Source: Sorghum bicolor
Lineage: Eukaryota; Streptophyta; Magnoliopsida; Poales; Poaceae
NCBI RefSeq assembly: GCF_000003195.3
Contig: NC_012876.2
Location: 60,010,407 to 60,074,406, forward strand
Direction: 5' to 3'
DNA length: 64,000 bases
Shown here: positions 35,050 through 45,231 of the stretch, one piece after another
Numbering within the stretch: the first letter of the stretch is position 1
Layout: each line of letters begins with the position of its first letter
Notes under the pieces: generated by a model
Told to the model about the DNA's origin: nothing
What the model saw: the letters and a program-made list of their open reading frames with translations, nothing else
Databases searched by the model: none
Translations under genes and position numbers: made by a program

Positions 35050-35809
35050 ACCCCAATGGAAACCCAAAAATCAAAACTTGAACCATGGCGCTGTTAATCC
35101 CCAACCCAAACATTCGATCGAGTACTTGGTTTGATTGTACAATTTGAACCGTATATTATCTTGCTTTCCACGGATGTCGTACGTGGGCGCCTATCTTTTT
35201 TTAGTCTAAAAAGAAAAGAAAAAACAAGATCCATGGCCGCCAACTATTGGCGTAGAAGACGATCAGTGAAGAAACAAATGAGCGTTGAAGCTTAACGAGG
35301 CACTCAGCGTCTCAACAGAGAACTAGGTTTCACAAAAGCGAAACAAAACACAACAGTAATCCAAATGAAATTGTAGTTAAGCTGCTATTGATTTGTGTGC
35401 ACGAACGATGGTGGCAACATTTCCAAACCCTTTTCAAACTCATTCACGTGAGCTGCAGGTACGACTGCGACGCTAGCCGTTCTGGTTCCTGAATTATTAT
35501 TGATTGAAATTACGTACTCTAATAAGAGTGTGCTTCGGAAAAAAGAGAAAAAAAAAAAACTGGCCAATGAATTTGTCTGCGCAAGCCCCTTGCATAGGGC
35601 GGCCTGCTATGTTCCAATTGGGCCATGCAGGGATGTAGGTGGGCCTGCCTGCACGCGGCCTCCGCTCCAGCCGCTAATGGAAATCTCTGATCATGCAGGC
35701 CTGTCATCGCCTGAGTACAAACAAGCAGGTTGCGGACACCTGACAAAAGCCCAAAGCCCACGCAAAGCCCAGACGTAGACAAGCAAACCACACGATTCTA
35801 AAACATATA
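35050..35809. other. Intergenic, nothing recognised
   Basis: No gene and no definable element were seen. Confidence 0.5.
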
Positions 35810-36049
35810 CTCCCTTCGTCTTAAAAAAAAAGACCAATATTTTAAACTTTAACTAATTATGTTTCACCGCTCCTCTTATTCAAAATTTCTATACAAATTC
35901 TAAAAAGATAAATCATTATTAAAGTACCTCTAATGATCAAATAAGTCATATTAAAATAGACAATATTTATACAAAAAGTTGTAATAAGATGGATTGTCAA
36001 ACAAGATGTCTGAAAGTCAACAACAACAGTCTTTTTAAGACGGAGGGAG
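35810..36049. mobile_element. Stowaway MITE
   Basis: The ends are CTCCCTTCGTCTTAAAAA and TTTTTAAGACGGAGGGAG, flanked by TA on both sides. It is 240 bp. Confidence 0.85.
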
Positions 36050-37929
36050 TACATGCCTGAAAAATCTACCAACAACAGAAAACCCGAGATACAGACAATT
36101 CTCCTTAAACATGTGATAGAACTACCAGTACCACGTACAAGTTTGGAAAAAGTAAATATCAGTAAGCAAACTATTTATCCATCCATAATTTATATCCTGA
36201 TCCATTATCACTTCTCTTATATTTATATGACACTGAAGCCAAAATGCATGAACCTGACTTGAGTAGCATGCAGACAAAAGAACAAGTTTAAGGTTTGTGG
36301 CTGCCTTCGTGCAGCGGTTGGTGGTGTGATTAGAACTAGATGGTGGTAAATTGTCTTTTTGTCGTTCTCGTCTTTTCTGAACACTTACCCAAATGATATT
36401 TCCGTTGAAGTTTTTAATGGAAATAGGGAGAGACCCCTCGTATTGAAAAAAAGGTTTGTTGCTGCCTGCCTAATGAGAACATCAAGACGTAAATGCCAGC
36501 CTGTTGGATAAATACACTAAATAAATCATGAACCGCAAGAATAATAATGCTTGCAAAAGATTTCCTGTTTTCAGTTTTCCTCGTAATAAGTCTAGCATCA
36601 ACATATTCTGTACGATCATTATATAATTATTCAGAATGAAATTGGTCTATTCCATCTGTCCAAAGCGAGGATTTAATCTCTCTCTTCTATTTAGTGTTTT
36701 TATATTCGTCATTACAATACCTTAAGTTCTTATTTGATGCTATTGGATTTATCTCAATCCACATATATCGTGATAGAATTTATCTCAATCCACCTCTATG
36801 TAGATTGATGTTTATCCGGCTATATCTAAACAAGACCTAAAAAGTAACTGACATGTGCTATACATATGTTGACTATTCTTGAAAAGATGAATAGAAAAGA
36901 TTATTTTGGCAAGGTTTTGGGATGATAAAACAGTACCATCTTGTAAAATAGAATATTGTAACTAAGCTCAGGAATAAAGAGGGGGGCTGACGGGGTTGTG
37001 TTAGACAACTCTAACAACAACGCCTTATTAAAGAAAAGAAGAAGACCTTCTAAAAAAATTTAAGAAAGAAGATGAAAATTCCCTCTCGTTATGTCCTAGG
37101 GCGCAGCCAAGGCCACCACCACCTCCACCACCGTTGGTCTCCCTCCCTTCTATCTCTGGCAACTCGTCGAAGGCCGGAGGGAGTGAGTATCCATCTCTCT
37201 AATAAGTTGTTTTCTAGTAAATCGAGTTCTTTAGAGTTAGGGTCTATCCATTAAGTTTTTTTTGGTATTAGAGATCTATCTCCTCCTCCTTTCTGACAAC
37301 GGCGAGAGGATAGGGTGGATTTGGTTTCTCTGAATCATGGTGACTCTGATGAAGATGAAGGCGACAACGTCTTCAACAACTTCCTCAGCAATGACAACAT
37401 AGAAACTTAGGTTTCCGAATGGCGAAATCAAGGCAAAGATGATGTGTTGTCGCCATGTAAACTCTTATAATAATCTTATTGTTACTAGGGCCTAGGATAA
37501 GATAGTGCTAGTCACTAATTAGCAAACAAAACTTATCTCAAATCAACTGAGGCTAGCTAAAAATTAGTTGAAGACTTGGTTAGAAAATTAGACAATGTAT
37601 TAATCATGTTCTTTGATACACTACGAGGAGAAGTCGAAAGGTTGTCTCCGCGTAGGCGGAATGTGGACGTGCGAGAGCGAGGCTACCACCGCCTTGAATT
37701 GATCGGGCACAGCTGCCAACTCTGCCACGTATCGCATTCAACCTCGTCACATGCGTGCTGGATCTGGATGTTGCCCATCTAGCGGGGCTGCTGGTCCGAC
37801 ATGGTAGTAGCCTTTTGCATTTGGTGTGTGCAGTGCACTGCCGTTCCCGGCCGGTCTCTGCCACTCGTAATACACTAGCACTCCGGCCTCTCTCTAGTCC
37901 CTATGATAAGTAGTACAGTACTTCTAAAT
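36050..37929. other. Intergenic with unidentified low-complexity segment
   Basis: From about 36960 to 37470 there are A/G-rich runs and a short frame with His/Pro-rich codons (37072-37254). These may be remnants of a retroelement or gene leader. No domain was recognised. Confidence 0.35.
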
Positions 37930-38166
37930 GGCAACGGATCTAATACAAACTCAACTCCTGTGTAAACTGTGCAAACTCTAATCTGGACCACAGGATGTTG
38001 ATCCAAGGGGCGCGAAGAGATTGGGTAATTTTGCACTTAACCGCCCGCTCTTAATCACACTTTTACAAATCCATCATTCCACTTCTCTCATGCGCCCATT
38101 GGATCAACATCCTGCGGTCCAGATTAGAGTTTGCACGAAAGTTGAGTTTGCACTAGATCCATTGTC
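37930..38166. mobile_element. Mutator-like MITE with 9-bp duplication
   Basis: A perfect 9-bp repeat CTTCTAAAT lies at 37921-37929 and 38167-38175. The terminal inverted repeats start GGCAACGGATCTA and end TAGATCCATTGTC. The arms continue for about 75 bp (AACTCTAATCTGGACC and GGTCCAGATTAGAGTT). It is 237 bp and has no coding capacity. Confidence 0.8.
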
Positions 38167-38179
38167 CTTCTAAATATAC

Positions 38180-38402
38180 CTAAAAACTATTTTTTTTTCA
38201 AGATTCTTCATCACATCGAGTCTTACGATACATGAATGAAACATTAAATATAGATTAAAAAATAATTAATTAGACAGTTTATTTGTAATTTGCGAGATGA
38301 ATCTTTTAAGTCTAATTAGTCTATAATTAAATATAATAATTATTAAATACAAACGAAAGTATTATAATACTTCAAATTTTTCAGGAAAACAACTAAACAA
38401 GG
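38180..38402 (-). mobile_element. Partial GGCCTTGTTTAG-family MITE
   Basis: Interior blocks are in reverse orientation, ending ACAACTAAACAAGG. The left terminal motif is missing. Confidence 0.6.
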
Positions 38403-39700
38403 GGGCACCCACTCGTGAACGACAATTCGACCATCGACATACACCTATCTACTTTAGGAAAGAACAACTCCAACCGACTAGATAAATGTATTTGTAAAGC
38501 TATTTATAGTTTGTGTTAAAAAACATTTCAACATCTTATCTATATAGTTTTTTTTCTAAGCTGGCATGCATCTTATCATTCTCGTTGGCCATATTTTCCT
38601 AGCAAGTTCTGCTTGCTATATATCTATATTTTTCAATTTAGCTAGACTATTATAAAACTCTATATTTTAGGTAGGCTTTCTATTTTAGTATTTAATTTTA
38701 CCTAGTCTCTTAGAGTTGTTCTAAACAAATAATTAGTGGCGTGAAATGTTGTTTTTTCTTAACTGGTATAAGCACGCTTTGCCCACATATAGTTATTCTA
38801 CCGGCCAGAGCTAGCCCTGTTCGCTTAGAAAAAAAGACATGACCGAAAATATTATTCATTTTATTTGTTGTGAGAGAAAAACAGTCCTCAATACATATCT
38901 ATCTCATGTTGTTGTTTTCTGTGACAGTCGTTAGGCTCGATGCATGCATATACGCGGAATTTCCGTGACAGTCGTTAGGGCTCGATGCATGCATATATGC
39001 ATCCGCATGAGCGGTGGATCCATATATATCGCTGTGCATTTGATATACTACCGTGCAGTGCTACCCACAGGGCCAGCTTGATAGTAAAGTACCATTCATC
39101 CATGATCCATCAATAGTATCAGTTCGTGCAGTGTCGACCATGCATATGCATATGCATCTCCTTGCAAGCATTTATGGTCTGTTTAGCATACTACGTGAAA
39201 TTTTTTTAAAAGAGTATATTTTTTAATATATTATTTAATACTATGACTATAGCATATAAAATAAGTATAACCATATACTCTAAAAGTACTTACATACTTG
39301 ACATACCTAATACCCTATGGTCTAGTATGATAATATACTTGGTTTGTATATACTTCATCGGACCATATACGTCCTAAATCTAAATATATGTAAATGAGAG
39401 TAACTACTCTATGAGAGTAGAAAATAATTTTCTAAGATCTTGTATGGATTCTTAGATCCCATTAAACAAGATCTTAGTTAAAGTTCTTAACCACTATAAA
39501 GTTTAAGACTATTTTATTTCTTGAGGCTCGAAGCAGTTGATCTAAAGTGATGTATAAAGTTTATCTAACCACAAGTGGTCTAAAGTTAATCCTATACTTT
39601 AACTAAGAGGGTGTTTAGATGCTTATGGAATGGTAAACTTTTGCCCCTAATTTTTTGCTACAAACCTTTTGTCCATTTAAAATTTGCATCTTGATATTTA
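38403..39700. other. AT-rich intergenic stretch
   Basis: It contains the 44-bp tandem duplication listed separately. No gene was recognised. Confidence 0.5.
38921..38998. repeat. 44-bp tandem duplication containing CATGCATG-type motifs
   Basis: GTGACAGTCGTTAGG followed by CTCGATGCATGCATATA starts at 38921 and again at 38965, with a one-base difference. It is probably a recent slippage duplication. Confidence 0.75.
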
Positions 39701-39818
39701 GGCCTTATTTAGTTCACAAATTTTTTTGGATTTCGCTACTGTAACACTTTCGTTTGTATTTAGTAATTATTGAAATTAATTAGGCTCAAAAGGTTCACTT
39801 CGTAAATTACATGTAAAC

Positions 39819-42480
39819 TGTAACACCCGATTTTAAGAACAAAACCAGATATGCACCATATGTCAGTTTTAGAAGACAAACCTCCCATATAGCTACAAAT
39901 AAGGGGTAATATCAAAGGACAACGCAAAAATTATATAGCGTACATAATAAATCAGAAACAACCTTAGGCAGCAAACCACGGAATATAACTCCAAACTTCG
40001 GGTGTTAACTTCACTCTACAGGATCTAACTGACTGGTTGATCACAAGCCCAATACTTCTTCTGAGGTGTGGGGGAGATAGCAAGAGTGAGTTCAAGACGA
40101 ACCCCGCAAGTATAACAACTAGATTGTATAGATCCCACAATCTCATGATCAATGTGACATAAATAATATAGAGCATTAAACAATAATCAATGAGTTTCTT
40201 AACACAAGATTCATCACCTTTAATGTAAGAGTTCCCAAGGCCGCTCTTGACCGTGAGCACGGCTAGTATACCAGTTTTTAACACTCTGCAGAGGTTGTAC
40301 ATCTTTACCCATGAGTCATGATTTACCTTTTCGCCTGAGGTGATCAGCCTCTTAACCCACTACCAAGGAAGGCCGGCAGAGATCACTATGAAGTCTTTCA
40401 AAGTTTCGTCTAACAAGTTAGGGCCGCTTGGTTTCGGTAGTCAGTCCATGTGATTCTACCCCGCAGGAGATCCACGGTCTGCTATCCCCCATTTGCGCCA
40501 CACGGGTAACCTCTAACAAGCTAGAAAAGTTACTGATACTTGACTAAAGCCAGAGCCATTATAGCCCTCATGGTTGCACTTTCATCCCGGTTATCACTTA
40601 CGAATAAATCCTCAAGTTGTTAACAAGTCATTATTATCATTTGTTGCTTTATATCAATCTAGTCACAAGATCATGGTCATAGAATTAAAACCCAAATGCT
40701 ATACTTGCCTTGATCCAATTGCTCCTGCTGGTCCTGCTGATCTTACTTGCCTCCAAGACTCTAATCTTGATCACCGAAGTAATGCCCAGTGACTAGGCTC
40801 GGTCACTAAACATCAACACACAAGCAATCGGAGACAGACATACACGAAGCAAACAAGATTACAATTAGAACAGTACACCAGCAGTAAATAAATTTAAATA
40901 AAAGTTTTCAAAAATCATCTACATGCTGCTACGATCACGTCAACGCAAAATTCACGCAAAACGGAGTTACGACGCGAAATCTACGCATTAACCGGGACTG
41001 CAGAGGCTATCTACGGACTTGTATTTAACTAGGAAATCTATCAGTGGTGAATCTAAACAACAAAGGTACCAACGCGAAGCTTATGAAATTATAAAACTAA
41101 CGCAACTTGAACGGATCGAATCGGAGCTAAAACGGAGAAGATATGAATTTTCTAAGATTTTCCTATAGTAAGTAATTAATTAAATAGGGTCACAAAATTA
41201 AAATGTTTCAAATTGTTAAACCAAGTTTACTAACACGTAGATCTCATGATTACGAACCTAACGCAATTTGAACGGGTCAAATCGGAGCTGAAACGAATAT
41301 TTTATGGCCTAAACAAACTCAGTGGCAATTCTGTAATTTCCTGAAGGCGTAATTTGACCTAACCGACGGGAAATACGCTTTCTAAACGGCAAAGCGTAAT
41401 CTACGAAATGCGCTAAGGACCGTGGGTTAAATCGCGAAAAGAAAAGGGGCTCTTTAACAAAATTTGCCCCCGAAGGGGTATGGAGCTTTCTGGGCCATCG
41501 GATTAGAAACCAACGGTCGAGATTAGATGGGAGAGAGAGAGAGGGTGGCGCCGGCGGCCGGAACAGGAGTTCCCGCGGTGGCGCTCCATGGCTGACGGCA
41601 AGAAGGTCGCCGGAGTTGGTCGCGTTTGCGCTACAGGGCTCGGTTTTCAAATCCAAAAGCTCAGGGAGAAAGAGGGAACGAAGGCGAGCCTATCTAAGGC
41701 CCTCGCGCGGCCGGGAAGAGACCAGAGAGGCCCGCTCCATGGCCGGCGGCCATGGAGCTCGCCGGAGCTCGCAGCAACACGGAGGAGAGCTTCGTTTTGC
41801 AAAGGAACTAGAAGAGGACGAAGCGGAGGAGAAAGGAGAGCTCACCAACGCGAAGAACGAGATCGAAGGGGCTCGGTTCGACGGCTTCGCGCGGAGGTCG
41901 CCGGCGGCGATTTTTGCGGTGCTCCAGGGAGTTCGCACGAGAAGAGAGGGGGCGAGGGGAAAAGAATGGGAGGGGGGAAGGTCGGTTTTGCGCAGCTCTG
42001 CCCACATCAACCCGAGGCGCGGGGGAGAGAGGAGATCGTGGGGGAGCGACTTCGGCTCGGCGGTTTGAAGCTGAGAGAGAGAGGGGGAACGGGCGGCAGT
42101 TTGGAGAAGGTGAAGCTGACAGGCGGGCCCGGCCTGTCAGCGGGTGAGAGAAAGAGGGGAAGGGGGAGGAGGCCGGCTGGGCTGACTGGGCCGAAAGTGA
42201 GGGGGGGGGGAAGAAGGGTTTTGTTTATTTTTTTTTCAACTCATTTTCAAAAGCATTTTCAATTTGAATTTTGAACAAATCTTTCTTTTGCAAAATTCAC
42301 ACATCGCAAAATAAAATGCCACAGCATGAATGCACACACAAAAAATGTTTTCTAAACTTATATTAAATTTTATTTTCCCAAAATTTATTTATTATTTTTT
42401 TCCTATATTTTATGAGCACAAAATAGCAAATTAAATTATTTTTCATCTATTTCTAAAAGAGCAAAATTTAGGGTGTTACA
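39819..42480 (-). repeat. 3' LTR (left copy, 2662 bp)
   Basis: By hand count it differs from the other LTR at about 28 substitutions (about 25 transitions) and 3 small indels. A GC-rich block (about 41540-42200) holds a long reading frame on the plus strand, opposite to transcription. I regard this frame as composition-driven. Confidence 0.9.
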
Positions 42481-42725
42481 ATTCTACCCTCCTTAAAATG
42501 AATCTCATCCTCGAGATTCGGAAGAGGCTCAGATCCTCTGAGAGAAACAGGAAAATATCTTGATAATCCTTTCATCTTCACAACTTGCATACCAAACTTA
42601 AACACTTGTCTCAAGGTCACACCTCGTGAACATAATTTCCATTGAATAACTATTATTCATAATTGACCAAAGTCCATCTTGACTACTAATTTCCTTTAGC
42701 TTACAACTCCAAGAGACATGGGAAC

Positions 42726-43400
42726 TTAATATGCATTTGCCTCCTCAGGTAGCAGCGGACCACCATGATACTCAATTCTTTTTCCTGACGGTGCTGTTAA
42801 GAGCATTTTGTAGTGGGTACCATAGATTACTCCTTTGTGTGCACACAACCATCCATTACCAAGGACCAAGGGAATACTAAGTGACTCTAGCACAATGAGG
42901 TTTACAGTGAAGTTTTCCTTGTTTATGACCAGATTGATATTTGAGCACACCTGATCTGCTTGTATTTCTCCCACTGGGGTTTGTACTAACAAAGGCTTTC
43001 TCGTTGGGCTCTTCACCCTCTTGATTGTCTTCACAAGGTCGGTGGAAATGAAAGAATGCGAAGCACTTGGGTCAAGCAGAGCAAAAACTAGCACTGAGTC
43101 TACTTGAATATAGCCACCAACCACTTTGGTAGCTCCATGAATGTTATGCCTATCCACGTTGCTCAGTCTTCCATTGATATAGTCTCGTTGCACCCTACTT
43201 CCATGAGCAGGCTTCTTACGGCTTTTCCTTTTTCTCTTTCGCCGTTGTGGATTCTGATTTGATTCACTTCCAACTTGCTCTTGAGTATCATTATTTTGAT
43301 AGCACTCAGTTTCATCATACTCATAACATCCATCAAGGATAGGATCATCATTCTCTTCCCACGTATCAGTAAGAGGCATCATATAGGGCTCCTGATCCAT
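42726..43400 (-). CDS. Retropepsin-like protein of the non-autonomous element
   Basis: It has 224 residues. The N-terminal third is acidic, then a basic patch (RRKRKRKSRKK, about residues 53-63), then an RVP_2-type aspartic protease fold around FALLDPSASHSFIS. The catalytic position reads D-P-S-A, where family members usually have D-[ST/P]-G-[AT]. The missing glycine suggests an inactive protease. The downstream LGNGWLCAHKG segment fits the usual LGMDWL position. No reverse transcriptase follows. It lies next to the purine tract at the left LTR. Confidence 0.7.
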   Translation of the reverse strand: MDQEPYMMPLTDTWEENDDPILDGCYEYDETECYQNNDTQEQVGSESNQNPQRRKRKRKSRKKPAHGSRVQRDYINGRLSNVDRHNIHGATKVVGGYIQVDSVLVFALLDPSASHSFISTDLVKTIKRVKSPTRKPLLVQTPVGEIQADQVCSNINLVINKENFTVNLIVLESLSIPLVLGNGWLCAHKGVIYGTHYKMLLTAPSGKRIEYHGGPLLPEEANAY

Positions 43401-44313
43401 GGGATACTACACTCCCTGTCATCAAATGACCAACATCAATGACGCGAGAAGGAGAGATGATTATATTCATAGAATATCTCACGAGACAACTCTCACTTCA
43501 AGATGAGTTGAAAATGCATCAACCCATGATATCAAGGTACTACCCCCCTTAAGAAAGGTCGACTAGGAGGCACAAGGAAGGTAGCTTGCACTTTTTCTTG
43601 ATAAGTTATCTTTCATTGAGACCCTTTTGACATCCCAAGGAACTTACGTGCAAGGAAGAATAAATATCCTGAAATTTTCTCGCGATAAGAAAATCACCAG
43701 CGCAGTAAAATGGACATAACTCTTGTTCTGTTAATCCAATGGGGTTATAACTTATACCGTTAGAAAGCTTGACAACTTATATAAAACTTTGCTGTAGAAC
43801 ACCTTTCCAAAATCTATAATTGTACTTGTCCCAACAGTAAGCAACCGAAACTGGTCAGATTCTTGACAGCACCGCTGTATCATCTTGTGATTTTCATAAC
43901 TCCAATACCATAATAGCTATGGGGGTGATTCTTGAGGTCAGAGATAGATCTTGAAGTCTATTATCATCTAGAATTTTGTCATGATTTTTATTCATCCAAG
44001 ATCAGAGACATAAGCCGATAAAGATGAGATACTCTAGAAAGGCACGATAAGGTAACAAGAGAAAAACCAAAACCCAACTATTTATGTCATTAATCCTTAT
44101 GCCTTAGACAAATAAACTAAATGAAATTGTGAAGAGACTCACAAGATCATTACACTCATTACAAAGATCCAAATCAAACATAAACATAAAGACAATTCAA
44201 CCAAGCAGTAAAGGTTCACAAGGCACACAAACTCGACTTTCGCTGCTAGCGTTTTTATTACACAAGGGCACAAACTCCTATATCTTCAACTCAGTGTGGC
44301 TGCTTTCATGATA

Positions 44314-45039
44314 CTACTGTTGGTTCTTCTGTGGGCAAGACCTTACATAGTGTCCTTCCTGTCGGCAGTGATAACACTTTTTCTTAGCTGGATCCTTCGT
44401 GATATGATTTTCCATTGAGGTGTTGCTCGGTGTGTCATCAGTTCGTTGACTCTGAAGGTTTGTCTCTGGTTGGCTAGCTTTCTTCCTAACTTGGTTGATC
44501 CTTCGAGGTTGATACTCTTTATAAGTGATGGTCCATCCATCTATGCATACCTCATGAGCAGTGGGGTTAGCTTGAGAAGTTTCTTCATCTCCAAGGTTTG
44601 GATTTTCATGGCCAGGGTTCAAAGCTAAATGTGACAACTTAGGATTTGAATGTTGTTCACTTCCCAATGTTGGCTCTAGAGATTTTGCCTTCCTCTTCTT
44701 ATCCTCATTAGTCACACAATTTGGTTTTATCTTCATTTCCTTTTTAGATGACCTATTTCGACGACAAGGAAGACCATAATGCCTACAACAATGGCATTGA
44801 TCCTGATATCCCGATGCATTACTATCAACACCTCCATGGGTTCTCATATTTTTCCAAGCTTCTGCTACTTGTCTCTTCACTGGTCCTGAGATGCACTGCT
44901 GAGAGTTCCCATTATGAGTCATTCCTTCCACTACTTGCTTTTGCATGGCTAGAGGCTTCTCCTTGTCGAATGCTTTTACGAGTGGCATCTCTAAGTCCTT
45001 TTGTTCATTCATGCCAAAGGTCTCTTCATTATGAGCCAT
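44314..45039 (-). CDS. Gag-like zinc-knuckle protein of the non-autonomous element
   Basis: It has 241 residues. A CCHC knuckle CYHCRQEGHYVRSC lies at the C-terminus (about 222-235), preceded by a polar, low-complexity region. A second Cys/His cluster (CHCCRHYGLPC, about residues 82-92) is unusual for gag. The large capsid-like Retrotrans_gag domain is not recognisable. It begins about 190 bp inside the right LTR, close to the primer-binding site, as gag should. It probably binds element RNA, or is a relic. Confidence 0.65.
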   Translation of the reverse strand: MAHNEETFGMNEQKDLEMPLVKAFDKEKPLAMQKQVVEGMTHNGNSQQCISGPVKRQVAEAWKNMRTHGGVDSNASGYQDQCHCCRHYGLPCRRNRSSKKEMKIKPNCVTNEDKKRKAKSLEPTLGSEQHSNPKLSHLALNPGHENPNLGDEETSQANPTAHEVCIDGWTITYKEYQPRRINQVRKKASQPETNLQSQRTDDTPSNTSMENHITKDPAKKKCYHCRQEGHYVRSCPQKNQQ

Positions 45040-45216
45040 CTAAATGGACAAGGAGGTTGGATTCAGAATAGAGACAAAGTTTTATAATAGAATAGGGCAG
45101 AGGTAAGCATAAATTTTAGCAATTATCAAGGTTAAGGTGGAAGCAAGAAGTAAGCAGAGATAGAAGCATTCTAAAAGGTCTGGTTCTAACTAGGCTTGCG
45201 TCCTACAGTCAGCATT

Positions 45217-45228
45217 GCTTTGATACCA
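45217..45228 (-). promoter_or_regulatory. Primer-binding site (initiator tRNA-Met type)
   Basis: The minus strand reads TGGTATCAAAGC three bases from the LTR. It differs by one base from the usual TGGTATCAGAGC. Confidence 0.8.
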
Positions 45229-45231
45229 CTT

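Noticed and set aside
37072..37254. Short plus-strand frame with His/Pro-rich start
   Set aside because: Sixty codons, no domain, no promoter or splice context. It is left as unidentified low-complexity sequence.
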